From Balaenoptera acutorostrata (Eukaryota > Chordata > Mammalia > Artiodactyla > Balaenopteridae): 64,000 nt of DNA. Location: assembly GCF_949987535.1 (NCBI RefSeq), contig NC_080067.1, forward strand, positions 44,018,910-44,082,909, written 5' to 3'. Shown in pieces: positions 53,990 to 64,000 of this stretch (the stretch's first letter is position 1; every line of letters begins with the position of its first letter). The notes beneath the pieces were generated by a model. That model worked only from the letters and a program-made list of their open reading frames with translations. It was not told where the DNA came from and did not search any database. The translations under genes were made by a program, and so were the position numbers.

Positions 53990-54355
53990 AAATGACATTT
54001 TTGTATTTTGCTTATTTGTGTGAATCTTAGGGGCACAGAGACTGTGCCTTCTGTACTTTTACTGCCTGGAAGCATGCAGTGCATACTTTAGTGAAAGGAT
54101 AGATAAATGAAGGTACAGGTGGACACTATCTGAAGGTCTTCCCTTACGTTCCTTCAGTGCCACCTTACTCACCTGTGCTGACTCTTACCCTCCCTCACCA
54201 TCTCTCAGAATATACTCGGCTCCCAGCTTGTGCAATTGGCATGGCCTGACTTCTCCCTTTATTTGTTCATCTCAGCTTTATATAAAGCGCTGCCTAGTTA
54301 TTACTCTCCGTCTCATATTGTAAACTCTTAGAGGACAGAGGTTCCATTGAACTCC
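53990..54355 (+). repeat. L2 LINE fragments
   Basis: One tail-like piece (TTAGGGGCACAGAGACTGTG, about 54028-54130) is followed by a second L2-like stretch (TGAAGGTCTTCCCTTACGTT ... TATTGTAAACTCTTAGAGGA), so two L2 copies or a rearranged one. Confidence 0.6.
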
Positions 54356-54605
54356 CTTTGCCAATTAACTTGACTGTAACACAGTGAGAGGCTAGATGCT
54401 TAACGGACTTCAGAAGACGATGCTTAAAATCAGAGAAGTGTCTCCCTAGAGCTGACCGCTGGTCTTCTTCAAAGTGTTTGATGGTCCAGGACTTGCTGTA
54501 TGTTCTCGGTCACCATCGAGCCCTCTCTTGTTATGAACCCCCCGTATACATTTTGTTTGGTTTAGCAGCACGTGCGTTGGTGAGAGCCCAGGAGAATCAT
54601 TCTCT

Positions 54606-54838
54606 GAAGGCAAGGTTTCTCAGCAGCGGCTCTTTGACATTTTGGGATAATTCTTTGTCGGGTGGGGGTGGGGTGGGGGCAGAGCTGGCGTGTGTGTTGC
54701 AGGGTGTTTAACAACATTCTTCATCTCTCCCTTACTAGATGCTGGTCGTGTTCCCCAGTCGCGGCAACTAAAACCGTCTCCAGACATTGTCAAATGTCCC
54801 TTTTAGCTGGGGTGGGCGCAGACACGCTGCTGAGGAGC
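54606..54838 (-). mobile_element. MER20 (hAT-Charlie)
   Basis: AGCGGCTCTTTGACATTTTG, GATAATTCTTTGTCGGG, GGGTGTTTAACAACATTCTT, CTCCAGACATTGTCAAATGT and a terminal GAGGAGCCACTG match MER20. This family has been co-opted as hormone-responsive regulatory DNA in placental mammals, but that says nothing about this copy. Confidence 0.82.
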
Positions 54839-57374
54839 CACTGTCTAAGGGATAAAAGCTGGAGGGAAAGAATGATCATAACCAGGGTTTCTTCCTTTCT
54901 TTGGAGGTTTTCTGGGTTTTTTTAGAAAAATATAACCAGTCTGGTGCCCTGGCCTAGCCAGTTTCAAGGAGAGTCTCCCAAAATGCATTTAAATTATACA
55001 GTACTTCACCTCTTTGCCTTTTTTTTCCCCTTAGGGGCCATTTCCCCCCCCCCACCCCATCATTACCACTGGGTTGGGCCCTGCTTTCTGTGGCTTAATC
55101 CCATCTTGTTTCAGGAATCCCACTGACTTTCAACAAATTCTGAGGGGCACATGACGAGCCTCTAGGAGAGGCAGCTGGCCAGAGGTGCTGGGCAGGGCTG
55201 CCTGCCGTCCCCAGCCTGGACACCGCCCTGCTGAGGACATGGTGCTTGGGGATCTGCTCCTCCCTTTTGGGAAAATCTAGATTTCTATCTCTTCCTTGGG
55301 AATGAATAAGCCACTGGGGGCAATAGCTCACACAAAACAAACTCACCAGAAACCAGGCTGCAAACCAGAGCGTGACCGTATTGCCTTAAAATGCTTATCT
55401 CCTCAGAGCTCTACCGAGGGTTTGAGCTCTGAATGTGGGCAGTGTGGATGTGGTCCAGAGTGCGTGCAGGGCCCCCAGGCCACGGGCTCCAGGCCCTGGC
55501 TGGGTACCTGGCCCCTTCTGTCTGTCTCAGCTGCCCAGGGATGACCCTTGTGGGCTGACGGGGGAGGGAGGGAGGAGGCTGGGATCTGAGAGGACAGTGA
55601 GAGCTGAAAGATATGCACAATCTTTAGACATCATTTACAGCTTCTGCTTCATTACAGGCCGAGTGCCAGTTACCCCTCCTGCGCAGACACCTTCCCAGTA
55701 GACACCGTACCTTCCATTATCGGGAGGCCTGGGAAACAGCAATAGCTGTGATGGATGTGGGATCAGGACAGAGGGACTCGGATGATCTCATGAGATATTC
55801 TCTTCAGGCTGTGGGAAAGCCTGATGAAATAGCCCTGCTTCTGAGGAAAGCTCATCTCCCTAGAGAAGGGAACAGTCCCCACTGCCCTGGGGGAGCTGAT
55901 CACTTGCCGAAGGGGGCCGATGGCCCCTGCAGGCTCTGGTTTTTCTGATCCCCATCTCCCTCCTTCCCTTGAGGACCATCTTCCTCTGTCATTATATACT
56001 TTACTCAAGGGTCTGGCCACTGTGTTGGCTAACACCGGGTCTCTCAGGAGTGACCTTTGGCATTCTGTGCACAGCTTTCAGAACCCAGGCATCAGTAGGG
56101 GTTTTTCCTGAGTGGAACTGCAGCCTCACGGCTGCCCTGAGTGATAACCCTGGGTCAGGTGTGTTCTCCAGGCTTGTCACTTGGCCATATCCTGTGGGAT
56201 GTCTTCTCCTTGACTGTGGTCTGATTTTGATAGACATTTCTGCTAAGTGGACAAGGAATGCCTTTGTGAAGTTCGTATGTCTCCTAATAGAGGGGCAGGG
56301 AAAAATAATAAAAGAACACCGCGGTCCCCATGTTTTTAACCAAGGAAAGCAGAAAGCCACCTCTTTTTCCATGCCATCCAGGTATCTGGTGCTGTCTTTG
56401 GAGCCTTGTCCATCAGAGGCTCTCTCCAGCTTGGGCTCTGGCGGGAGTGCAGCTCCACGGGACTGGCGGTAGGTCCTCAGCATGTGGAAATGCATCAGCT
56501 CGACCCACTTTTCTGTCACAAACCAAGTGGGACAATAAGCGAACCACATCAAGAGCCCTTTTTGCCGCTTGAGTCATTCTCACTCCCATTGCTGGGCCTT
56601 TGTTGGAGTCCTTTGTCGCTTTTGAAAATGTTATTTCTTAGGAAGTAAAAGAACAGTATGGCCATGGTTAGTATTGCTGGTAAGTTCCGTTACTTGAGGC
56701 ACATTTACTATAATAGAAAAATGTGAATCTGACCAGTGTGTTACAAAGCTGGTTACTACCACAACCGTCAGCTTTGTCCCCACGGCACCTGCACTTCAAA
56801 AGCATGGTCTTCAAAAGCCATTGTGTTAGGGAAACGGGATGAACAGTACTGTGGGACGCTGATTTCTGTTCAGAAGGAAAGAGGAGAGAATGAAAAAAAG
56901 CCGTGTGGTTGCAACAGGGCTCTCTGCAAGTGTTGTTTCCACACTGGTCTGGTTCGTGGGTCAGGGATCTTGGTCAGGGATGCTCTGTATTTTCTCTGTG
57001 TATCTAGTTCGCATGACTTCTTGTTCAGCCCTGTCTCAGTCAATATTCTTCGTGCTCAATTAGGTTAAATGTGCCTTTTCTTCCTTACAGGTGTCTCTGC
57101 TTCTCAGAGGCTTTCACACGTGGTGTGAGCATCCTCTACAGACATGAAAAGATGTGAGGTCCCGGATCCCTAGGATCAACATGGAGCAGCTTTCTGGATC
57201 ACTAATTTTACTCACAGACTTTTGGGAAATGTTGTTTTATATGAAATAGTGATCTAACAGGGGAGTTGTGTGCTCAGTTTGCATACATTTTAAAGATAAT
57301 GCACGATGCTTCAGAAACATTTTGTGCTGGTAGCAGATGCCATAAGCCACACCCCCAAGACTCCTGAAGTGGGT
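54839..57374. other. Repeat-poor sequence, no gene seen
   Basis: 2.5 kb with few recognisable repeats. A C-run lies at 55043-55053 and a purine-rich GGGGGAGGGAGGGAGGAGGC tract at about 55560. Frames of up to 183 codons (56001-56552, minus) overlap others on the opposite strand and lack known domains. It would be worth aligning for conserved elements. Confidence 0.35.
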
Positions 57375-57795
57375 AGTATTATGGGTTGAATTGTGTCTCT
57401 CCGAATATGTTGAAGTTCTAACTCCTAGGACCTCAGAATATGAACTTATTTGGCAATAGGGTATTGCAGATGTAGTTCCTTAGGTGGGCCCCTAATCCAG
57501 TGTGACGGGCGTCCTTATAAAAAGCAGAAATTAGACACAGACATGCACATGGGATAAGGCTGTGTGAACGTGGAGGCAGAGATGGGGGTGATGTGTCTAC
57601 CAGGCAAGGATGCCAAAGGTTGCCAGCAAACCCCCAGAAGCTAGGGGGAGGCCTGGAACAGATTGTTCCTCACAGCCTCAGAAGGAACTAACCCTGCTGA
57701 CACGATGATTTCAAACTTCTGGCCTCTGGAATCGTGAGACAACATATTTCTGTTGTTGAAGCCTGTGGTACTTCGTTACAGGAGCTCTGAGCAAA
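57375..57795 (+). mobile_element. MLT1-type MaLR LTR
   Basis: TATTATGGGTTGAATTGTGT, ATGTTGAAGTTCTAACTCCT, AATCCAGTGTGACGGGCGTC, CTTATAAAAAGCAGAAATTA, and TCTGGCCTCTGGAATCGTGA near the 3' end give the MaLR order. Confidence 0.87.
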
Positions 57796-57875
57796 CTCAT
57801 CCAAGGGGTCAGTCTTTTCTCTTGCTGGAGGTGCTTCATGGGCGGAGTTTGAGATCCCCTGATCCTTGCCATTTA

Positions 57876-58410
57876 GGGTTGGACAGACCCAGCTTTGGAT
57901 TCTGGCCATGCCATCTACAAGTCATGTGGCCTTGGGCACGGATCCAAAAGTCCCATGGCGAGGATTTACTTATTTTTAAAATTTTTTAATTTTTTAATAA
58001 ATTTATTTGTTTTATTTATTTATTTTTAGCTGTGTTGGGTCTTCGTTGCTGCACGCAGGCTTTCTCTAGTTGCGGTGCGCGGTCTTCTCATTGCGGTGGC
58101 TTCTCTTGTTGCAGAGCACAGGCTCTAGGTGCGTGGGCTTCAGTACTTGTGGCACGTGGGCTCGGTAGTTGTGGCTCGCGGCTCTAGAGCGCAGGCTCAG
58201 TAGTTGTGACGCACGGGCTTAGTTGCTCCGCGGCATGTGGGATCTTCCCGGACCGGGGCTCGAACCCGTGTCCCCTGCCTTGGCAGGTGGATTCTTAACC
58301 ACTGCGCCACCAGGGAAGCCCCTCCATTGTGAGGATTTAAATGAGAGGCTGAGTGTGATAATACCAGGCACGGGACCTGGTAACCTGGTGGGTTCTCAGT
58401 AGATATTACT
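57876..58410 (+). repeat. MIR SINE split by a CHR SINE
   Basis: Left part CAGACCCAGCTTTGGATTCT, ACAAGTCATGTGGCCTTGGG; right part AAATGAGAGGCTGAGTGTGA, ACCAGGCACGGGACCTGGTA. Together they make one MIR interrupted by the SINE at 57969-58323. Confidence 0.78.
57969..58323 (-). mobile_element. CHR-type SINE, full length
   Basis: T-rich tail on the left (TTTATTTATTTTTAGCTGTG), AGTAGTTGTGG modules, and head on the right (CGCCACCAGGGAAGCCCC). Flanks CCATGGCGAGGATTTA (57953-57968) and CCATTGTGAGGATTTA (58324-58339) are a 16-bp target duplication with two differences. Confidence 0.94.
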
Positions 58411-58439
58411 CCTGTTTCCTTTTTCCCTTCCGACCTTCT

Positions 58440-58575
58440 TGTCCCTAGAAGTCATTTTGTCAGAGAGACAGGAGCTCAGGAGCCCTGGAGAGGTAAGATG
58501 ACATCCTCAGTCACACCGTGAGCTGGTGCAAGGCTGGATATCAAATCCAGGCCACCCTGCTCCACACCTGTGCTG
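58440..58575 (-). repeat. MIR SINE, diverged
   Basis: CAGTCACACCGTGAGCTGGT and GCTGGATATCAAATCCAGGC fit reverse-complement MIR. Confidence 0.65.
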
Positions 58576-58806
58576 TGGTTCCCTATGATGTCGTCTTTGG
58601 GGGGCTCCCCACCCCCTGTTATAAAAATTCTCTGCACGTTGTCTCCCACAGACAGTTGCAACGGTGATGAAATAGGTGAGACTCTAGGCCCTGGATGCTC
58701 TTTGTACCGTCTAGTGAGAAGTTTCTGCTATGGGTTCTTGCACTGTCCAGAAAGACTTCTTAACAGAAGAAATGCCTGCTACTTTATTGCTTACTTTGTT
58801 CTTCTT

Positions 58807-59545
58807 TTTACATATTCTTTAAAAAAATTTTTTTAGTTGAAGTATAGTTCTACAATATTAGATAAGTTACAGGTGTACACTATAGTGATTCACAATTTTT
58901 AAAGGTTATACTTCATTTACAGTTATTATAAAATATTCGCTATATTCCCCGTGCTGTGCAGTATATCCCTGTAGCTTAGTTTATACCTAATAGTTTGTAC
59001 CTCTTAATCCCCGACCCCTATATTGTCCCTCCTTCCCTCTCCCCACTGGTAACCACTAGTTTGTTCTCTATATCTGTGAGTCTGCTTCTTTTTTTTTTGT
59101 TATATTCACCAGTTTGTTGTATTTTTTAGATTCCACGTATAAGTGATATACAGTATTTGTCTTTCTCTGACTTATTTCACTTGAGCATAATGCCCTCCAA
59201 GCTCACTCATGTTGCTGCAAATGGCAAAATTTCATTCTTTTAATGGTTTTAATGGTTGAGTAGTATTCCACTGTATATATATACCACGTCTTCTTTATCC
59301 ATTTATCTGTTGATGGACACTTAGGTTGCTTCCATATCTTGGCAGTTATAAATAATGCTGCTATGAACAATGGGATGCATGTATCTTTTCGAGTTAGCGT
59401 TTTGTTGTTTTTTTTTGGATATATACCCGGGAGTGGAATTTCTGGGTCATATGGCAGTTCTATTTTTAATTTTTGAGAAACTTCCATACTGTTTTCCATA
59501 GTGGGTGTACCAATTTACATTCCTATCAACAGTGTATGAGGGTTC
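58807..59545 (-). mobile_element. L1 LINE 3' end, 5'-truncated, older subfamily
   Basis: Plus strand AGTTGAAGTATAGTTCTACA, ATATTCCCCGTGCTGTGCAG and TGGTAACCACTAGTTTGTTC is an antisense L1 3' UTR distinct from the 28.8-kb copy. A minus frame (59203-59499) gives ORF2 C-terminal motifs [19 protein letters not shown] and KKTWYIYTVEYYSTIK. The 5' truncation falls in ORF2 near 59545. Target duplications are unclear. Confidence 0.93.
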
Positions 59546-60279
59546 TTAACATGTTAGCACAAAGTAATTATTCCTCATGAAAAGATTATATTTTGTTCAA
59601 AAGTGTTTTCCATTACAGGAAAAAAGGGCTTGGGCCTTTTAAGAAGAAACCAATTATAAAGTCGGAGGGCTGATCAAGGTCGTAACAACTGCGGAGGCCT
59701 GTCCTGCAGGAACACAGCTGGGTCCATAGTAATAAGCCATTGATAAGCAAGGGATTAAATTAGTTGGTGGTGACTAATTTCAGATGCAAAGTGGCTTGAG
59801 TTACATCTTCCTGATAGAGGAGCATATTGGGGAAAAATCAGTTTGCAGATTTAGGAAGGTTGCTTAAGTTATGATTCAGTATCGATAAAGATCAAGGGTT
59901 TGGAGTCAAACCTGCACAGTTCTCGCCCTCTGCAGGAAAGCTGGACACCCTCCGGAGGAAGCTACAGTCTCCTTCCCCAGAACATGCCCAGGGCACCTCT
60001 CCACACAGTGCTGCAGACAATTGCAGGGGGTACAGGTTTCCTCCTTCCACTCACTCTTAGGCCCCCCAACCTTGGGTTAAGAGCCATCACCCTCTCCCTT
60101 TTTGGCCTCTTAAAAAAAAGCTAAGTGCTAGGTTAAAGGAGAGTTTATGATTTCTTTTCTATTTCATGCTAGAGCGGACTTGGGAAAAAAATTGTGTGGC
60201 CTGGAGTGAAGGATACTTGTTGGTATAGTAGTGCTGATGAAAGAAACTAAAAATCAAGGTTTACTGAATGAAGAGAACA
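59546..60279. other. Repeat-poor sequence, possible conserved element
   Basis: The 59600-59830 part is repeat-free with GCCATTGATAAGCAAGGGAT and TTAAATTAGTTGGTGGTGAC, resembling a conserved noncoding element in composition. No exon is recognised. Confidence 0.3.
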
Positions 60280-60495
60280 GAAGAGTTGGGAAGCTGTGGC
60301 TGGGTTTCAGGCTGACAGTGTGTGGTCCTGGGGCTTTGAGTCAGTGGCTGAGCCTCTTTCAGCCTCAGTTTCCCTGCCTGCACCCATGGAAGTAACAGTG
60401 CACACCTCACAGCTGCCTTGTGAGCAACAGATGGGACAATATCCTCAATCTTAATGCACCGTGTAAACTGTCGTATGAATAGAAGGTGATATTAA
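60280..60495 (+). repeat. MIR SINE
   Basis: CTTTCAGCCTCAGTTTCCCT, ACCTCACAGCTGCCTTGTGA and ACCGTGTAAACTGTCGTATG follow MIR order. Confidence 0.8.
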
Positions 60496-61065
60496 TATGG
60501 AAAATAAAGTTAGTGACAAAAATACCTAAGCATTTATATTTTTTAGAACTTTGTTCTGAAGTTAGAGCATTTTAATACACTCTAATAAAAAGTATATTTC
60601 ATGAAAAAAAATAATGGATCCTGTTCTATCCCATGTTTGAATTTCTATATCTCATGGAAAACCTAACCTGGAAGTTGCAAACCAGCTCCCAAATGTGTTA
60701 TTTCACTTGCAGGGTGTTAAACAAGTTTTGTTTCATTCATTTTTAAATCAGTTGCCAACATTTAAAACTAGAATTTTTCTTATATAAAACAAAAACAAAA
60801 CCTAGATTTCAGCTGCTTTTGGGGAAACAGAAGCTGAATTACTGGCGCAGCTGTCTGGGATTTCCCATGACTTACTGCTCCCCACCTTGGGTTGTTTGCT
60901 ACCTCAGGCCAGCCATACCCAAGGCACCCCCATCTCCCTGGTATCATTTTCCCAGTAGTAGGACTAGAGTATCAAATAGCAACTCGATTTGAAAAATCAA
61001 ACCTGTAAAGAGACAGCAAGTTCTATAAGGATGCTCAAACAGGGGCTGTCTGGTCTCCTACCTTT
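60496..61065. other. AT-rich repeat-poor sequence
   Basis: No repeat, frame or splice signature is recognised. AT-rich to about 60820. Confidence 0.4.
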
Positions 61066-61215
61066 AGCTGGGTCTACGTGGGTCAGGTTGGGTGAACGTG
61101 GCCGGCGTGGACAGAGTTCCTTTCTCGTAAAGTGAGCACAGGATCCCTGTGAGGATTAAGTTAGATGACATATGTAAACACCTTGCAAGAATCAACGCTT
61201 GGTAAATGAGAGCTC
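61066..61215 (+). repeat. MIR 3' half
   Basis: CTTTCTCGTAAAGTGAGCAC, GTGAGGATTAAGTTAGATGA and ACACCTTGCAAGAATCAACG are the MIR 3' half. Confidence 0.72.
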
Positions 61216-62715
61216 TGAGCAGGGCATCAGGGCATCACAAAGATTCTGACGAATAATCTGCAGTTCAAACTCCAGAAGTGATGGCCACAGTCAGGCAGTG
61301 GCCGAGCACCTGGGAGGATCAGGCTGAGGAATAAGGTGCCCCCTGAAACCACAGTTTCTGAGATCAAGGATGAAGGCCCCCAGACTCACATAAGAAGACC
61401 AGGGATCCAAGGTGGAAACAGACCCTTGGTGTAACACAAATGCCCTTTGCCTTTGGCAGATCACTCCTATGTCACCAGGAGTGTTAGAAAGCTCAGGAGA
61501 TGTGAAGGGCCACACACAGCAGATTTGATGTGTACCTGCTTCTACTCCAAAGAAATATTAACCAGTGACAGCTCGGTGCCTTTGCCCTAAGCACTCACTT
61601 CCAGTGCAAATGCACAACTGACTTCCTGCAGAGAACCAGTGACCAGGAGCCTGAAAATCCATAGGGCAGCCTGGGCATCTCCTGGGTGGGAGGGAGGCAG
61701 CTACTATGACCCTGATTGGCGTTACCTTGGAAGGTACCGCCAATCCCTAGAAGACATGCCCAGGAATGATCTCCCCACTTTCTTCTCCCTGCCGGGGATT
61801 CCTCCCAAGTGTGTTTTATAGGAAGTTGCCTTTCTTCTATTTCTTCTGAGCAGAAGGGGATCATCCCTGGGTTGAGAAAAAGATGAGTAAGTGATTAGTG
61901 GCTGCCGTAAAGGATCTCGTAAAGCATTTATGTTGTCACACAAAAAGGATCTGGTTTTTACACATCTGTCTTTTCAGTTCATTTGTGGCAGGTAGAAGGC
62001 TGCCAAAGTCATTTTATGACGCCAGGGGTAAGGCTCGCTTTAGGAAATGGGGTAGCCAAGGATCTGGTGTTTCCCCACACTGTTTCCTCCTTCATCTCAT
62101 GACCTGACAAAAGCAGCTCTCTGAGTCACACACTGAGTGGCCTACTATTGAGGAAATAATCTATTTGCTATGGTAAACTAGGGATGTCCCTTAGAAAGAA
62201 AATCAGGGCTTTTCTTGGGTGGGTCCTGCCCTGGAGTGGGACAAATGATGCAGCAATGAGCCCCACATTGCGGATGTTGACGTGAATAGGGGTGCATTTT
62301 TCACAGGAAAATACAAGGTCATCTCAGTTCAAGCTGTAATCAAGGCAGAGCTTCTGAACCAGGGTGGGAGGGACCCCAGGGAGCCTGGATTCAGGGAAAT
62401 CTGGGTTGGAGTGCTTCTTGGTAGCCACAGGCACTCAAGATCCCTGGGGAGATCCACCCTCCACCCCACCCCCCCCAAGGGAGGCTGTCTGCTCTGCCAA
62501 AAGCCTGAATTTCCTAAAATGGCTCCAGTATCCAAGGAATCCCTGGACAGACACTTTCCAGATGGACTTTGGCTGCTGACTATTAACAGTCTCTACTATT
62601 CCCCACATCTGCTTCTAGGAGATCTCACTGGCTCTGCTCTCTCAATCAGTAGAGATGAGGACACCTCACCCCCATAAATCTTGAGATTGGTGGCTTCTTA
62701 TTGCCCTTTAGCCCT

Positions 62716-62720
<5 letters not shown>
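61216..62720. other. Repeat-poor sequence, no gene seen
   Basis: Frames up to 131 codons (62282-62677) show no domain. No repeat is recognised, although an old element could be hidden at 61250-61560. Confidence 0.35.

Positions 62721-62772
<52 letters not shown>
62721..62772. repeat. (CA)26 dinucleotide microsatellite
   Basis: An uninterrupted CA run of 52 bases, long and pure enough to be polymorphic. Confidence 0.98.
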
Positions 62773-62774
<2 letters not shown>

Positions 62775-63330
62775 CTAAGATTATCTCCTTGATCTCTGGG
62801 CCATCAACTCTGGGCAGAACCACTTGGACAATGGTTACTCCCCCAAATCTGAAGAACTGTACCCCTAAGCCAATGTTTCCAATAAAAAATCCTGCCGTTT
62901 AATATAGGCTTATTCTCTGTCTGAAATGTACAGAAATGTAATGGTCTCACGTGTGAAAGGGTGATGATCAGAGCTTGTCTGCTGGACCGGACAAAACTGA
63001 ACCTGAGCATTTCTTGAGGTTTCTTCCATTCCTAGAATCTCATGATTCTGAGATCCTTCCAAATATACACACTCAAAGTGAGTTTTTCTAAAAACAAATT
63101 GGATCTCACACAAAATTAGTAACAACTGAACCAAGTACAGAATCTTACTTGGTTCTGGCCCCAGGAGGAACTTGATCATTTACATTTTAGGTGAAAACTC
63201 TTCTCCCCTTTAAATACTGCATAAAAATGGCAAGATTCTCGACTGAATAGTAATGTTACCGTAGCAAACAAAGGGGAAACTATGAAAATCTGACACAGAA
63301 ATACGTGGTCTGTTATTCCAAAAAAAAAAT
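62773..63330. other. Unassigned sequence
   Basis: CCAATGTTTCCAATAAAAAA near 62870 resembles a polyadenylation context, but no transcript is evident. No repeat is recognised. Confidence 0.35.
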
Positions 63331-63380
63331 AAATGCAACAAAAAGAAGAAATTATAAATGCAACAAAAAGAAGAAATTTG
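63331..63380. repeat. 25-bp tandem duplication
   Basis: AAATGCAACAAAAAGAAGAA plus five bases is repeated twice head to tail (63331-63355, 63356-63380), the second differing only in its last base or two. Confidence 0.93.
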
Positions 63381-63621
63381 GCCTCATCCTCCGTCCCAAA
63401 GCACCACGCAGCCCATGCCAGCCACCAGCACAACCCTCTGGTCCTCTCCCACCAGGCAGGCCCCTGTCTTTGCTCAGTTCTTCCCAAGCCTTCAGCGCTT
63501 CCGGTCCCACTTTGAAGGCAGGGGTTTCCTCGTCTGTATTCACAGCGTGAATTCACAGTGTGAATTCTCCTTTCAGAGGACTTCTGAAGGCCGCCTGCCC
63601 TCCAGGCCAGCGGGAGTTCAT

Positions 63622-63679
63622 CTCTCTGTCTCAGGTTCCCAGCCCTTCATCTCTCCGTCTCAGGCTCCCAGCCCTTCAT
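63622..63679. repeat. 29-bp tandem duplication
   Basis: Two head-to-tail copies containing GTCTCAGGYTCCCAGCCCTT, differing at two positions (T/C in CTCTCTG versus CTCTCCG, and GGTTCC versus GGCTCC). Confidence 0.93.
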
Positions 63680-63714
63680 ATGAGGAGACAACTCTCAACA
63701 CCGCTGGCTTATCT

Positions 63715-63850
63715 TCCCTTGTGTAGTTTGTACATGTGTCTGTCTCCACTGCTGGGATTAGACTTCCGGAAGGCAGAGACGCAATCCTATCTGTGGGCCC
63801 TTACACAAGTAGACACATCTGATACATTTTAATGAAGTTTAAGTGAATTG
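63715..63850 (+). repeat. L2 LINE 3' tail
   Basis: ATGTGTCTGTCTCCACTGCT, AGACTTCCGGAAGGCAGAGA and TTACACAAGTAGACACATCT, with a decayed AATGAAGTT end, follow L2 tail order. Confidence 0.65.
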
Positions 63851-63935
63851 AAGAAGGGTGACAACACCTCCACTCTAGATTTCTCTGTATATACCACAGA
63901 CTACCTGGAATGTCATATGAGAGTGGGGGTGACTT

Positions 63936-64000
63936 AGCAGATGTCAGGGTTTCTCAACCTTGGCACAAGTGACGCCTGGGCTGGGTCGTTCTTGGGTGTG
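63936..64000 (-). mobile_element. MER20 start, cut by the window edge
   Basis: CAGGGTTTCTCAACCTTGGC, then CAAGTGACGCCTGGGCTGGG and TCGTTCTTGGGTGTG match the same end of MER20 as at 54606. The rest lies outside the window. Confidence 0.65.

Overview
This window reads as nuclear DNA from a cetartiodactyl mammal, most likely a cetacean (hippopotamus is the alternative). The diagnostic signal is about eleven copies of the CHR-type tRNA-derived SINE. It has a head reading roughly GGGCTTCCCTGGTGG, a body made of repeated 'CACAACTACTGA-GCC' modules and an AAATAAATAAA tail. No bovine-type BovB or Bov-tA copy was noticed, which argues against a ruminant. I recognise no protein-coding gene. Every recognisable long reading frame is L1 ORF2, spans a repeat, or looks like chance. 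The window therefore looks like a gene desert or the inside of one or more very large introns.

Layout. 0-10 kb: a SINE, a GC-rich patch at about 1 kb, a MaLR LTR (3.7-4.1 kb), MER5-type DNA transposon remnants and MIRs. 10-14 kb: a CpG-island-like block (10.33-10.72 kb), an ancient L1 carrying a solo ERV LTR with a 4-bp target duplication, and MER5/MIR/L2 remnants. 16-20 kb: ancient L1 3'-UTR-like pieces and a three-level nest of SINE inside LTR inside L1. 20.8 kb: one weak candidate exon on the minus strand. 21.7-22.8 kb: SINE inside SINE inside MIR, where one target duplication lies inside an eight-unit 41/45-bp minisatellite. 24-28.5 kb: three CHR SINEs, a MaLR LTR and MIRs. 28.75-32.6 kb: a 5'-truncated, 5'-inverted L1 with a perfect 14-bp target duplication and a younger SINE inserted in it. 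33-44 kb: MaLR LTR, MER5, MIR and L2, an unrecognised approximately 1.4-kb block (40.1-41.5 kb) and SINEs. 44.2-44.6 kb: a second CpG-island-like block with NRF1-like motifs. 45-54 kb: GA microsatellite, MaLR LTR, several L2 pieces and a long AT-rich repeat-poor tract (51.75-53.1 kb). 54-64 kb: MER20, MaLR LTR, SINE inside MIR, a second L1 3' end, a CA microsatellite and a MER20 cut by the window edge.

The main content is the insertion history, which can be ordered from nesting and target-site duplications. Candidate functional sequence is limited to GC-rich promoter-like blocks, repeat-poor AT-rich tracts that may be conserved noncoding elements, and one exon-like stretch. I see no evidence for a new multi-gene system. 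Repeat family names come from memory of consensus sequences; boundaries of old elements (MIR, L2, MaLR) are approximate.
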